A stretch of DNA of 64,000 nucleotides from Reyranella humidisoli (GCF_019039055.1 NZ_JAHOPB010000003.1:1-64000), one strand, 5' to 3'. Counted from the stretch's first letter, positions 49,618-59,215 are shown. The notes: a model not told the origin generated them from the letters alone. Numbers and translations: made by a program.

Positions 49618-50847
49618 ATGCGCTACGTCCGATGGATGCAAGACCATAACAGATTTGTCGCGCCGGGCCTCAAGGCGTCGCTGAGCGGCGCCACGGCCGG
49701 CCTGCCCGAAACCCCCATTTCCGAAGTGGCGATGACGGTGTTCGGCGATCCCGACGTCGTGCCGCTGTGGTTCGGCGAGAGCGATCTCGTGACCCCGGAT
49801 TTCGTGCGCAATGCGGCCGCCGCCGGCCTGCAGGGCGGCGACACGTTCTATACGTGGCAGCGCGGCATCCCCGAGCTGCGCGGCGCGCTGTCGGCCTACA
49901 CGGAGCGCCTCTATCGCATCAAGTGCCCGATCGAGCGCCTCACGGTCACGACCGGCGGCATGCAGGCGATCCTGCTGACCTGCCAGCTGCTGCTGGACCC
50001 GGGCGACAACATCGCCATCGTCTCGCCGATCTGGCCCAACATCACCTCGGCCACCAAGCTGGTGGGCGGCGTGCCGAAATACGTCGCGCTCGACCGTACG
50101 CCATCGGGCGGATGGAAGCTCGACCTGCAGAAGGTCTTCGACTCGGTCGATGAGCGCACGCGCGCGATCTTCGTGAACTCGCCGGGCAATCCGACCGGCT
50201 GGACGATGACCACGGAAGAGCAGGCGGCCCTGTTGGACTTCGCTCGCAAGCGCGGTGTCTGGATCATGGCCGACGAGGTCTATGCCCGCCTGATCTACAG
50301 CAAGCGGCCCGACGGCCGGCAGGTGGCGCCTTCGTTCCTCGAACTGGCCGGTCCCGGCGATCCGGTGATCGTGCTCAACAGCTTCTCCAAGCCATGGGCG
50401 ATGACGGGCTGGCGGCTGGGCTGGCTCACCCATCCGGCGGCGCTGGGCGACCAGTTCGCCAAGCTGGTGCAGATCAACACGTCGGGCGCGCCGGCCTTCC
50501 TGCAGAAAGGCGCCGTGGCGGCGCTGGAGCAGGGCGACGGCTTCATCCACAAGATGGTCGAGCGCTGCCGCGCCGGCGGCGAACTGGTATTCCAGCGCCT
50601 CTCGGCCCTGCCGAGGGTCAAGATCGCGCGGCCGGATGCCGCCTTCTACGCCTTCTTCTCGGTCGATGGCGTCGAAGATACGCTGGCCTTCTGCAAGACC
50701 ATGGCCAAGCAGTACAAGGTCGGGCTCGCGCCCGGTGAAGCCTTCGGGCCGGGCGGGCAGGGCAACGTACGCCTGTGCTTCGCGTCGAGCGCGGAGCGTC
50801 TCAGCAAGGGCCTCGATCGCGTCGAAGCGGCGATCAAGGCGTTGTAG
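49618..50847 (+). CDS. PLP-dependent class I/II aminotransferase
   Basis: 409 residues (403 from ATG 49636; neither start has a good ribosome site). Fold-type I aminotransferase: VTTGGMQAILLTCQLLLDPGD, NSPGNPTGW, and PLP Lys in LNSFSKPWAMTGWRLGW, which is also the Arg-binding region. Resembles aspartate/aromatic-type aminotransferases of catabolic clusters; amino donor not predictable. Followed by repeat family A copy 3. Confidence 0.88.
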   Translation: MRYVRWMQDHNRFVAPGLKASLSGATAGLPETPISEVAMTVFGDPDVVPLWFGESDLVTPDFVRNAAAAGLQGGDTFYTWQRGIPELRGALSAYTERLYRIKCPIERLTVTTGGMQAILLTCQLLLDPGDNIAIVSPIWPNITSATKLVGGVPKYVALDRTPSGGWKLDLQKVFDSVDERTRAIFVNSPGNPTGWTMTTEEQAALLDFARKRGVWIMADEVYARLIYSKRPDGRQVAPSFLELAGPGDPVIVLNSFSKPWAMTGWRLGWLTHPAALGDQFAKLVQINTSGAPAFLQKGAVAALEQGDGFIHKMVERCRAGGELVFQRLSALPRVKIARPDAAFYAFFSVDGVEDTLAFCKTMAKQYKVGLAPGEAFGPGGQGNVRLCFASSAERLSKGLDRVEAAIKAL

Positions 50848-50870
50848 TTCGATTGCGGGGTGGCAAGAGC

Positions 50871-50943
50871 TTGTCATCCCGAGGCCAACGGCCGAGGGAT
50901 CCTTGCTTTGGCGAAGGATCCCTCGCTACGCTCGGGATGACAA
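50871..50943. repeat. Interspersed palindromic repeat, family A, copy 3
   Basis: Arms TTGTCATCCCGAG...GAGGGATCCTT (50871-50904) and AAGGATCCCTCG...CTCGGGATGACAA (50914-50943). The right arm ends one base before the GTG start of the ABC-ATPase gene, so the element forms that gene's 5' region. Confidence 0.9.
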
Positions 50944-50944
50944 A

Positions 50945-51718
50945 GTGTCCGCAACTCCCTCCATCGCCGTCCAGCACCTGCGCAAGGTGTATGGCGAGAT
51001 CGTCGCCGTCGACGATCTGAGTTTCTCGGTGCCGCCCGGCACCGTGCTTGGACTGCTGGGCGGAAACGGCGCCGGCAAGACCACGACCATCGCGATGCTG
51101 CTGGGCCTGCTCGAACCGACGGGTGGCAGCATCGAGATCCTGGGCATCGACATGCTGCGGCGGCGCTATGCGGCGCTGCCACGCATGAACTTCTCCTCGC
51201 CCTATGTCGACCTGCCGCATCGGCTGACGGTGCGCCAGAACCTGCAGTTCTATGGCCAGCTCTACGGTGTGAAGGACCTGAAGCGCCGCATCGTCGAGAT
51301 CGCCGAGCACATGCAGGTGGCGCCGTTCCTGGATCGGCCGGCGGGCAAGCTGTCGGCCGGCCAGAAGACGCGCGTCGCGCTGGCCAAGGCGCTGATCAAC
51401 AAGCCCGACGTGCTGCTGCTCGACGAGCCAACGGCCTCGCTCGATCCCGACACCGCCGACTGGGTGCGCGGCTACCTCGAAAGCTACCAGCACGAGACCC
51501 ACGCCACGATCCTGCTGGCCTCGCACAACATGGGCGAGGTCGAGCGGCTGTGTGACGACGTGATTCTGCTGCAGGCGGGCAGGGTCTTCGAAAGGGGCAG
51601 CCCGCGTGAACTGCTGGAACGTTTCGGCCGCGAGGACATGGAGGAAGTGTTTCTCGACATGGCGCGTGGCCGCGGTCGCGGGCTCGACGCGCTCAAGCCC
51701 GCAGGAGGGAAGCCATGA
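50945..51718 (+). CDS. ABC-2-type exporter ATP-binding protein
   Basis: 257 residues from GTG 50945. Walker A GGNGAGKTT, signature LSAGQKTR (Ala for the usual Gly), Walker B VLLLDEPTASLDPD, and a long FSSPYVDLPHRLTVRQNLQFYGQLYGV helical region. The C-terminal extension (DMARGRGRGLDALKPAGG) is Arg/Gly-rich. Paired with the permease gene it overlaps by 4 bases. Substrate unknown; the DrrA/NodI-like family exports lipids, drugs or polysaccharides. Confidence 0.9.
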   Translation: MSATPSIAVQHLRKVYGEIVAVDDLSFSVPPGTVLGLLGGNGAGKTTTIAMLLGLLEPTGGSIEILGIDMLRRRYAALPRMNFSSPYVDLPHRLTVRQNLQFYGQLYGVKDLKRRIVEIAEHMQVAPFLDRPAGKLSAGQKTRVALAKALINKPDVLLLDEPTASLDPDTADWVRGYLESYQHETHATILLASHNMGEVERLCDDVILLQAGRVFERGSPRELLERFGREDMEEVFLDMARGRGRGLDALKPAGGKP

Positions 51719-52512
51719 GCGGCTCCATCGGCCGCATCCACGCGCTCGTGCTGCGTCACATCTACCTCTGGCGCAGCTCGGTGATGCGCCTGGTCGATTC
51801 GATCTACTGGCCGGCCGTGCAGATGGTGATGTGGGGCTTCATGACCCAGTACCTGCTGCCGCAGGCCTCGTTCGTCGCGCAGGCGGCGGGCGTTCTGCTG
51901 TCGGGTCTGCTGCTGTGGGAGGTCGTCGTACGCGGCAACCTCTCGCTGTCGATCGCCTTCCTCGAGGAGATCTGGTCGCGCAATCTCGGCCATCTCTTTG
52001 TAAGTCCGATCCGCTCCTGGGAGCTGGCGACCGGCATCATCATCGCAGCGCTGCTTCGCACCTTGCTGGGCATGATCCCGGTGTCGCTGCTGGCCTGGGC
52101 CTTCTTCGGCTACTCGATCTACACGCTCGGCCTGCCGCTGCTCGCCTTTTTCGTGATCCTCCAGATGTTCTCCTGGTCGATCGGGTTGGCCATGTCGGGG
52201 CTGGTGATGCGGGTGGGGCAGAGCGCGGAGAGCTTTGCGTGGGCGGCCGTCTTCGTGCTGATGCCAGTCAGCGGAGTCTATTATCCCGTTTCGGTCCTGC
52301 CGCACTGGCTGCAGGTCATCGCCTGGGGATTGCCGCCTGCCTACATCTTCGAGGGAATGCGCGCGATCATGGCGGACAAGACGGTGCATTGGGACATGCT
52401 CGCCGTCGCCTTCGGGCTGTCGGTCGTCTACCTGGTCGTCGGATTCCAAGTCTTCCAGTGGTTCTTCCGCTCTTCGCGCCGGGCCGGTTCACTCCTCGGG
52501 CAGGGCGAGTAG
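51715..52512 (+). CDS. ABC-2-type exporter permease
   Basis: 265 residues, about six helices. ABC-2 membrane fold with LIWS-type motifs and MPVSGVYYPVSVLPHWLQVIAWGLPPAYIFEGMRAIM near the end, the conserved ABC-2 transporter segment. ATG 51715 in an ATGA overlap with the ATPase gene. Forms an exporter with it. Confidence 0.9.
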   Translation: MSGSIGRIHALVLRHIYLWRSSVMRLVDSIYWPAVQMVMWGFMTQYLLPQASFVAQAAGVLLSGLLLWEVVVRGNLSLSIAFLEEIWSRNLGHLFVSPIRSWELATGIIIAALLRTLLGMIPVSLLAWAFFGYSIYTLGLPLLAFFVILQMFSWSIGLAMSGLVMRVGQSAESFAWAAVFVLMPVSGVYYPVSVLPHWLQVIAWGLPPAYIFEGMRAIMADKTVHWDMLAVAFGLSVVYLVVGFQVFQWFFRSSRRAGSLLGQGE

Positions 52513-52538
52513 AATAGCGCCGATTTCGGAGGTGAGTG

Positions 52539-52934
52539 ATGTTCAAGCATTTGATGGTTGCAACCCTGGTATCGCTCGCCGCCGCAGCGTGTTCGGACGT
52601 GGACAAGATGGCCAACCAGCCCCTGACGCCGCCGAAGCCGGTGCCCGCCTGGTCCAGTGTCTATACGGTGCCTTACGATTCGATGGTGACCTGCCTCGCG
52701 GCGCCGGCCGCCAGCGGCTTCGTCGTGAACATCGAGCCGTCATCGGCGCCGGGCACGACGTCGATCCTCTACGTGCCGCAGAGTGCCCCGCAGGCGGAAT
52801 CGCGTTACGTCGTGAAGCGGGTGCCGGACGGCACCATCCAGGTCGACTGGATCCGGATCGGAACCGTGGGCGGCCTCGACTGGCTGGACGTGCAGGCGCG
52901 CCAGCGTGCCAACCGTTGCGGCGGAATCAGCTAG
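52539..52934 (+). CDS. Small lipoprotein of unknown function
   Basis: 131 residues. Lipobox AAAC (Cys near residue 18), then a polar Pro-rich start (PLTPPKPVPAWSSVYTVPYDSMVTCLAAP) and a beta-rich domain. GGAGGTGAG upstream fixes ATG 52539. Not recognised as a known family. It converges on the mepA gene with 4 bases between stops. Confidence 0.65.
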   Translation: MFKHLMVATLVSLAAAACSDVDKMANQPLTPPKPVPAWSSVYTVPYDSMVTCLAAPAASGFVVNIEPSSAPGTTSILYVPQSAPQAESRYVVKRVPDGTIQVDWIRIGTVGGLDWLDVQARQRANRCGGIS

Positions 52935-52938
52935 CTGG

Positions 52939-53766
52939 CTAGCGGGCGTTGAGCACGGCGGTGCAGGCCGCCGGCAGCTTCGGCTTGTAGGGCTTGGGCG
53001 GCGTGGTCGGAGGGACGACCGGCGCCTTGCGGAACCACGAGTCCAGTGCCTCGCCGCAGCCGTCGTCATGCGCATAGTCCGCCTGCGGCTGGCATTGCGG
53101 ATTGCCGGGTGGGCAATACAGGCGGATGTGGAAGTGCGAGTCGTGCCCGTACCAGGGCACCACCTTGCGCAGCCATGAGCGGTCGCCGCCGACCGTCTGG
53201 CAGAGCCGCTGCTTGATCCATTTGTTCACGAACATCCGGTCGAGGTTCGGCATCTGCGCCGCCGTCCGGAGCAGGAACACATGCTGCTCGTTGAAGACCG
53301 CATCGTCGATGCCGCTGTCGTCGGCGAGCACCAGGGAGCGCAGGCGCGGATTCTCGCGGTCGGCCGGCGCGCGGCGCGCGCCCGGCTGACGCTCGAACCA
53401 GATGTCGGCGTCGAGTCCGATCTGGTGGCTGGCGTGGCCGGAAGGGGCGGGACCGCCGCGGGGCTGGCCAATGTCGCCGATGTAGAGATGGGCCTGGCCC
53501 GCCGCCCGCATCTTCTCCGCCAGGGTCTTGATGAAGTCGATGGTGACCGGCTGGCCCCAGTAGCGGTTGCGGCTGACGCGGATGGCCTCGTATCCGGGGC
53601 CCTCCAGCGGCAGCGCCTGCGCGCCCTGCAGGCAGCCTGCGGTGTAGAAGCCGATCGATTGCGTCGCACCGGGCGACGGCGTCGTCACGGTGGCCCAGTC
53701 GTTGGCTCCAGCCGCACCGGTCAGGGAAAGGAAAACCGCGAGTAGCGGAACCAGAAAACGCACCAT
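52939..53766 (-). CDS. mepA: Penicillin-insensitive murein endopeptidase MepA
   Basis: 275 residues. Signal peptide (MVRFLVPLLAVFLSLTGAAGA). LAS-type zinc peptidase ligands H114 and D121 (SHQIGLDAD) and the distal His in YGHDSHFHIRL. Cys residues consistent with disulfides and GDIGQPRGGPAPSGHASH before the site. Cuts D-Ala-meso-DAP cross-links in the periplasm. Met14 of the longest frame (53766) starts the signal peptide; the longer start at 53805 would overlap the divergent hydratase start. The Pro-rich C-terminus is longer than in E. coli. Confidence 0.92.
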   Translation of the reverse strand: MVRFLVPLLAVFLSLTGAAGANDWATVTTPSPGATQSIGFYTAGCLQGAQALPLEGPGYEAIRVSRNRYWGQPVTIDFIKTLAEKMRAAGQAHLYIGDIGQPRGGPAPSGHASHQIGLDADIWFERQPGARRAPADRENPRLRSLVLADDSGIDDAVFNEQHVFLLRTAAQMPNLDRMFVNKWIKQRLCQTVGGDRSWLRKVVPWYGHDSHFHIRLYCPPGNPQCQPQADYAHDDGCGEALDSWFRKAPVVPPTTPPKPYKPKLPAACTAVLNAR

Positions 53767-53803
53767 CTTGTTGGCACGATAGTCGCTCGCTAAGACTTTG
53801 CCC

Positions 53804-54604
53804 ATGGCCGACTACGAGTTCCTCCGGATCGAACGCCACGGCGCCGTCACGTCACTGACACTGAACAGGCCGCAGCGGCGTAACGCGCTGACGCACCGCA
53901 TGATGCTCGAACTGGAAGACGCCTTCGTGGGCGTCGGGCGGGACGGCAGCTGCCGCGTCCTGGTGTTGCGCGGGGCGGGCGGGCATTTCTGCGCCGGCGG
54001 CGATCTCGACGCGATGGCCGACCTGCCGCCGCTGCCGGCCTCGGGGGCAGACCCGCTGGTGCCCGCCTATCGCCAGTTCGGCAACGCTCTGCTGGCGCTC
54101 GATGGCCTGCCGCAGGCGACCGTCGCGGTGGTCGAGGGCTCGACGGTCGGCGCCGGCTTTGGCATGGCCTGCTGCTCGGACGCGGTGATCCTGCACCACA
54201 GCGCGCGCTTCGGAATCCCCGAGCCCAAGGTCGGTTTCATCCCCTCGCAGATCATCCCGTTCCTGGTGCGCCGGATGGGCGAAGGGCCGGTGCGCGACCT
54301 GGCCGTTACGGGGTGCGTGATCGATGCCGTCGAGGCGCATCGGCTGGGAGTCGGGCGCTATCTCTGCGCCACCGGAGACGAGGTCGAGGCGACCCTGCGA
54401 GGCCTGCTCGACGACATTCTGAAGATGGAGCCCAAGGCGCTGGCGGTCGCCAAGCGGCTGGTGATGTCCTGCGCGACGAAGGAAGATCGCGTCGTGATGG
54501 ACGAGGCGGCCGAAAGTCTGGTCGGCCTGCTGCGGCAGCCGGAAGCGGCCGAAGGGATCAGGCATTTCATGGCGAAGACCACGCCCTCATGGGCCAAGAG
54601 GTAG
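53804..54604 (+). CDS. Enoyl-CoA hydratase/isomerase family protein
   Basis: 266 residues, crotonase fold. Oxyanion-hole segments RGAGGHFCAGGDL and GSTVGAGFGMACCSD are intact, and the catalytic Glu positions lie near GIPEPKVGF. Converts enoyl-CoA or related acyl-CoA substrates. First of a pair with the dioxygenase gene 2 nt downstream; a shared pathway is possible. Confidence 0.9.
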   Translation: MADYEFLRIERHGAVTSLTLNRPQRRNALTHRMMLELEDAFVGVGRDGSCRVLVLRGAGGHFCAGGDLDAMADLPPLPASGADPLVPAYRQFGNALLALDGLPQATVAVVEGSTVGAGFGMACCSDAVILHHSARFGIPEPKVGFIPSQIIPFLVRRMGEGPVRDLAVTGCVIDAVEAHRLGVGRYLCATGDEVEATLRGLLDDILKMEPKALAVAKRLVMSCATKEDRVVMDEAAESLVGLLRQPEAAEGIRHFMAKTTPSWAKR

Positions 54605-54606
54605 GC

Positions 54607-55443
54607 ATGCGAAACTATCGCCACATCGAAGTCAGGCCGGTCGCCGGCGCCCTCGGCGCCGAGATCCATGGCGTGGACATGTCGCAGGATCTGGAAGCCG
54701 ACGTCGTGGCCGAAATCCGACAGGCCTTTCTCGACCATCTCGTGATCTTCCTGCGCGGCCAGACCGTTACGCCGCCGCAGCAACTCGCCTTTGCCCGCAA
54801 GTTCGGCGATCCGGTCGAGTATCCGCAGCTCAAGGGGCTGCCCGAATCGCCGATGATCACGCCCGTCGTCAAGCTCGAGCACGAGCGCAACAATTTTGGC
54901 GGCATCTGGCATTCGGACACGACCTACCTGCAGGTGCCGCCGATGGGGAGCATGCTGCTCGCGCGCGAGGTTCCGCCGTTCGGTGGAGACACCCTGTTCG
55001 CCAACCAGTATCTCGCCTACGAGGCGCTGTCGGACGGGTTGAAGGCGACGCTCGACGGGCTGGTCGGCGTGAGTTCCTCGGCCAAGGCCGACGTGACCAA
55101 GACTCGCGAAGACCGCATGAAGGCCGCCGGTGCGGAGCTCAAGATGCTGACCGCCGAGCATCCGATCGTGCGCACCCATCCCGAGACCGGCCGCAAGGCG
55201 CTCTACACGTCCGACGCGCACACCGCACACATCAGGGGTTGGACCGAGAAGGAAAGCCTGCCGCTGCTGCGCTTTCTGTGGGAGCATCAGACGCGACCGG
55301 AGTTCACCTGCCGCTTCCGTTGGGAGGCTGGGTCGCTGGCCTTCTGGGATAATCGCTGCGCGATGCACAATCCCATCAACGATTATCACGGCTTCCGGCG
55401 CGTCATGCACCGCATCACCCTCGCCGGCGACAAGCCGCGGTAA
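54607..55443 (+). CDS. TauD/TfdA-family 2-oxoglutarate-dependent dioxygenase
   Basis: 278 residues. Fe(II) ligands H102 and D104 (WHSDTTY) and H254 (WDNRCAMHNP), with R265 (FRRVMHRITL) as the 2-oxoglutarate Arg. The N-terminus RHIEVRPVAGALGAEIHGVDM is standard for TauD/TfdA. Family members oxidise taurine, aryloxyacetates and similar; substrate unknown. ATG 54607 follows the hydratase stop by 2 bases with AGAGG upstream. Confidence 0.93.
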   Translation: MRNYRHIEVRPVAGALGAEIHGVDMSQDLEADVVAEIRQAFLDHLVIFLRGQTVTPPQQLAFARKFGDPVEYPQLKGLPESPMITPVVKLEHERNNFGGIWHSDTTYLQVPPMGSMLLAREVPPFGGDTLFANQYLAYEALSDGLKATLDGLVGVSSSAKADVTKTREDRMKAAGAELKMLTAEHPIVRTHPETGRKALYTSDAHTAHIRGWTEKESLPLLRFLWEHQTRPEFTCRFRWEAGSLAFWDNRCAMHNPINDYHGFRRVMHRITLAGDKPR

Positions 55444-55454
55444 CGGAGAAGCAC

Positions 55455-56768
55455 ATGTCCGGATTGGGAGGTCTGCTGGCCGTCCTGCTGCTGGTCGCGG
55501 CCAACGGGTTCTTCGTCGCCGCCGAATTCTCCCTGGTCGCCGTCCGCCGCAGCCGCGTGATCGAGCTGGCTGCGTCGGGGCGGGGAAATGCCCAGGCGCT
55601 GGTGCGTGCCCTCGACCGTCTGGATTCGAATCTCGCGGCGACGCAGCTCGGTATCACCATCTCCTCCCTGGCCTTGGGCTGGATCGGGGAACCGGCCATC
55701 GCGCACCTGATCGAAAAGCCGCTCGCCGGGATCTGGGGCACGACGGCCGGAATCAGCGCCTATGCCATCGCCGTCGGCATCTCGTTCGTCATCATCACGG
55801 CCCTGCATATCGTGCTGGGCGAACTCGCGCCGAAGAGCCTCGCGCTTCAGCGCAGCGAGGGCACGGCCCTCTGGGTGGTCCGCCCGCTCGGCGTCTTCCT
55901 GTGGCTGCTGCGGCCGGCGATCTACGTGCTGAATGGCGCGGGCAATCTCGTTCTGAGGATGTGCGGCCTGCGGCCGGGGACGAGCGAGGAATCGCTGCAC
56001 TCGCCGGGCGAGCTGAAATTGCTGGTCGCTGCGAGCCAGGATGCCGGGCTTCTTCAGGACGCGCAGGAAGAGATCGTCATGCGGGCGCTGGACATCGGCA
56101 ACCGTCGGATCGGCGAGATCATGACACCGCGAACCGGCCTCGACTGGATCGACGTCAACGATTCACCCGAGGAGATCATGCGGACGGTTCGGGAGAGCCC
56201 CTACGAGCAGATGCTGGTCGGCCGCGGCAGCGTCGACGATCTGCTGGGAGCCGTCACCAAGACCGATCTGCTGAACCAGATCCTGCGCGGCGGCACGCTC
56301 GACCCCGCAGCGGCGGTCGGGGCGCCGCTGATGGTTCACGAAGCGATGCCCATTTTCAAGGTACTGGAGCAATTCAAGCAGGCCCCGGTGCGGCTCGCCG
56401 TGGTGGTCGACGAATATGGCGGTATCGAAGGCATCGTCACCCAGGCCGATCTGCTGGAGGCACTGGCGGGCGACATTCCGGAGATCCTGGGCGAGGGCCC
56501 CGACATCGTGGAACGAGAGGACGGTTCTCTGCTGATCGACGGCATGGCGCCGGTGCATTCGACACTCGACCGGCTGGGCCTTCGGGTGCCGCCGCAGGTC
56601 ACCACCAAGTTCCACACAATCGCGGGATTCGCGCTGGCCCAGTTCGGTCACCTGCCGGTCGCGGGCGAGCGGTTCACCTATGAGGATTGGACCATCGAGG
56701 TCGTCGACATGGATGGAAGGCGCATCGACAAGCTGCTGGCGATGAGGGCGCCGCAACTCGAACTCTGA
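55455..56768 (+). CDS. CNNM-family CBS-domain membrane protein (hemolysin C-like)
   Basis: 437 residues. N-terminal CNNM membrane domain (four helices, about 1-180: NGFFVAAEFSLVAVRRSRVIELAASG), two CBS domains (about 200-330: IMTPRTGLDWIDVNDSPEEIM; VDEYGGIEGIVTQADLLEALAGDI) and a C-terminal CorC/HlyC beta domain (FHTIAGFALAQFGHLP). Probably magnesium or cobalt efflux; HlyC naming is historical. GGAGAAG precedes ATG 55455. Same strand as the dioxygenase, 11 nt later. Confidence 0.93.
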   Translation: MSGLGGLLAVLLLVAANGFFVAAEFSLVAVRRSRVIELAASGRGNAQALVRALDRLDSNLAATQLGITISSLALGWIGEPAIAHLIEKPLAGIWGTTAGISAYAIAVGISFVIITALHIVLGELAPKSLALQRSEGTALWVVRPLGVFLWLLRPAIYVLNGAGNLVLRMCGLRPGTSEESLHSPGELKLLVAASQDAGLLQDAQEEIVMRALDIGNRRIGEIMTPRTGLDWIDVNDSPEEIMRTVRESPYEQMLVGRGSVDDLLGAVTKTDLLNQILRGGTLDPAAAVGAPLMVHEAMPIFKVLEQFKQAPVRLAVVVDEYGGIEGIVTQADLLEALAGDIPEILGEGPDIVEREDGSLLIDGMAPVHSTLDRLGLRVPPQVTTKFHTIAGFALAQFGHLPVAGERFTYEDWTIEVVDMDGRRIDKLLAMRAPQLEL

Positions 56769-56776
56769 TGAAGCTT

Positions 56777-59215
56777 TCAGCGTGACGAGGTGGGGGTCAT
56801 GGTGATGGTGCCGACGGCAAAGCGCGCGGTCTCGCCACGGGTGCCGCCGATGTTGATGTAGGCGAGGTTTTGCCAAGGTTCGACGAAGTTGCGCGCCCAG
56901 GGCGACAGCATGTTGCCCGATTGGCCGAGCGGCGTGGCGAAGCGGCTGTTCTCGAGGTCGCTGAAATCGTAGATGCCGCGATAGCCGGCGCCGTGGACGG
57001 CGTCGAACGGCCGGTTGCCGCGGAACGAGGGGGAGGCGCGGTTCAGAGTCTGGTTGCCGCCATCGGCCGGGTAGCGCACGGAGGCGATGTTCCGCAGGAG
57101 CGGCACGCCGTCGAACAGCGGATGGCGATGCACGGCATGATGCTCGCGGCCCCACTGCCACTTGGTCATATCGGAGCCGTTGCGGCGGGAGATCCAGTCG
57201 AGTGCCCGCTCGAGCGCCAGCGCGATGGCGTCCTCGCAGGTTTCGGTCTGCTTGGTGCCGCCGTCGTCGCACCAGCCCGGCTTGTCGCGCAGGATCCGCA
57301 CCATCAAGGGGACGTCCGGCACGGGAAGCGAATTGTAGAGATCCTCGCCCAGCTCGTCGGCAAGGAGCCCGCGCTGCAGTTCGGCGATCCATGCGTCGTA
57401 GATCAATGGCTCCGGCCGTCCTGCGAGCATGAACATGTTCCAGCGACCGAGCAGATCGCGGGCCTGGGCTGCCCGTGCGTTGCGTGGCGCGCCCTTCAGC
57501 AGCCAGGGCAGCATCTCGGCGGCATCGAGGGTCATGTTGTCGGCCTGCATCACGATCATGCCGTAGACAGGATGGCGCGGGACCTCGCCCAGGAGCTGAG
57601 CGGCCCGGCGCTGGCGGTAGGGCTCGGCCCAGTCCTTGCTGATGAAGTGGCGGTAGTCGTCCGGCACGAGGCGACCGTTGGCGTTGACGATCAGGCCGGC
57701 CGGCGGATTGTAGGTGCGCGGCAGCTCGTCGAACGGCACGAAGCCCGCCCAGTCGTATTCGGAGGTCCAGCCGGGCACTGGCATCGAACCGTCGCCCTTG
57801 CGCCGGATCGGCACGCGCGCCGGCGAGATCAGGCCGATGTTCCCGGAGGTGTCGGCATAGACCATGTTCTGCATCGGCGAGACGATGCGGCGCGTCGCGG
57901 CCAGGAACTCTTCCCAGTTTTGCGCCGAGCCCACACGGGCGAAACCTTCCGCCGACGTGTCGGCCCCGTCGAGCGCCGTGGCCTGCAGCGCGAGCACGTG
58001 TCCCTGCGGCGTCAGGCCTTCGCTGCGGCGGACGAAGTCGTCGATCACCGGACCATGCCGCGTCTCGCGCACGCGCATCGTGACGGGCTCGCCCCAGGCG
58101 ACCTTGATCGTCTCCTCGCGCACCGCGAAGGGGCGGGCGCCGTCGGGCGTGATGTAGCGATTGGGATCGGTGGGATCGACGCGCTCGACGAAGATGTCCT
58201 GGCTGTCGAGGTTGGTTGTGGTGAAGCCCCAGCCGATCGTGCCGTTGTGACCGAGCACCACCGCCGGTGAACCGGGCGAGGTGGCGCCGCGAATGTCGAA
58301 GCCCGGGCCGACCAGCCGGGCGAGATACCAGACGCCGGGGAATGTGAAGCCGAGATGGGGATCGTTGGCGAGCAGCGGCCGTCCCGATACGGCGTGCGCC
58401 CCGGAGAGGACCCACTCGTTGGACGCCATGCGCTTGCGCGTGAATTCGTTGTCGGTCCCGCGGAAGATGCGATCGAGATCGATGTCCTTCACGGCCGACA
58501 GAACCATCGACAGGGTCGAGTCCTTGCTATCGCCGGCGGGTTCGATCAGGAACTTGACGCCGTCTTCGCCGATTTTCTGCGAGAGCCGGAGCCGCAGCAG
58601 TTCGGCCCGCCAGTTGCCGTCCAGGCCGAGCGCCATCAGCTTTGCCCAGACGAGCGAATCGGCCGGCCGCCAGGGCTCGGGGCGATAACGCCCGCCGGAC
58701 AGCAGCTTTATCAGCGTGAGCTCCAGGCCGAACTGCTGGTCGTCGTCGGCCAGCCAGGCATTGACGCCGGCGGCATAGGAGTCGAGCCGCGTGCGCATGG
58801 CGGGCGAGAGGGCATTCACGCTCTCCGAGGCGCGGCGATAGACGCCGAGGCCGCGCATGGTGCGGTCGCTGTCGACGAGGCCGCTGCCCACCAGCGTGGG
58901 CGGCACGAGTTCCGCCAGCCGTCCCTGGCCGATACGGCGCATCAGCTCCATCTGCCAGAAGCGATCCTGCGCGTGGACGTAGCCCAGCGCGAATGAGGCG
59001 TCCTCGATCGAGCCCGCGGTGATGTGCGGCACGGCGTTTCGGTCGCGCATGATCTCGACCGGCGCTTTCAGACCGACCAGGTCGAGCTGGCCGCTGTAGC
59101 TCGGCAGGGCGCCGCGAACCTGGAAGTAGGTGCCGGCAAGGAAGATCGCGACCGCCAGCGCCGTGCCGACCAGGAACTTGCCCAGGAAGGCTGCGACGCG
59201 AACCAACAGCCTCAC
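56777..59215 (-). CDS. Penicillin acylase-family Ntn hydrolase
   Basis: 812 residues. A single N-terminal membrane anchor or signal (FLGKFLVGTALAVAIFLAGTYF), the A-chain region starting with APVEIMRDRNAVPHITAGSIEDASFALGYVHAQDRFWQMELMRR, then the autocatalytic site S265 (RMASNEWVLSG), which becomes the B-chain N-terminal nucleophile. The NDPHLGFTFPGVWY and GHNGTIGWGFTTTN segments are canonical. Cleaves amide bonds of acyl side chains or N-acyl homoserine lactones, in the envelope. Its 3' end faces the CNNM gene. Confidence 0.94.
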   Translation of the reverse strand: MRLLVRVAAFLGKFLVGTALAVAIFLAGTYFQVRGALPSYSGQLDLVGLKAPVEIMRDRNAVPHITAGSIEDASFALGYVHAQDRFWQMELMRRIGQGRLAELVPPTLVGSGLVDSDRTMRGLGVYRRASESVNALSPAMRTRLDSYAAGVNAWLADDDQQFGLELTLIKLLSGGRYRPEPWRPADSLVWAKLMALGLDGNWRAELLRLRLSQKIGEDGVKFLIEPAGDSKDSTLSMVLSAVKDIDLDRIFRGTDNEFTRKRMASNEWVLSGAHAVSGRPLLANDPHLGFTFPGVWYLARLVGPGFDIRGATSPGSPAVVLGHNGTIGWGFTTTNLDSQDIFVERVDPTDPNRYITPDGARPFAVREETIKVAWGEPVTMRVRETRHGPVIDDFVRRSEGLTPQGHVLALQATALDGADTSAEGFARVGSAQNWEEFLAATRRIVSPMQNMVYADTSGNIGLISPARVPIRRKGDGSMPVPGWTSEYDWAGFVPFDELPRTYNPPAGLIVNANGRLVPDDYRHFISKDWAEPYRQRRAAQLLGEVPRHPVYGMIVMQADNMTLDAAEMLPWLLKGAPRNARAAQARDLLGRWNMFMLAGRPEPLIYDAWIAELQRGLLADELGEDLYNSLPVPDVPLMVRILRDKPGWCDDGGTKQTETCEDAIALALERALDWISRRNGSDMTKWQWGREHHAVHRHPLFDGVPLLRNIASVRYPADGGNQTLNRASPSFRGNRPFDAVHGAGYRGIYDFSDLENSRFATPLGQSGNMLSPWARNFVEPWQNLAYINIGGTRGETARFAVGTITMTPTSSR

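Noticed and set aside
53766..53805. mepA starting at 53805, overlapping the divergent hydratase start
   Set aside because: The extra 13 residues precede a complete signal peptide; ATG 53766 is a better start, so no true overlap is needed.
56163..58415. A 750-codon minus-strand frame
   Set aside because: It is an out-of-frame shadow of the penicillin acylase and antisense to the CNNM gene; translation is Arg/Pro-rich without domains.
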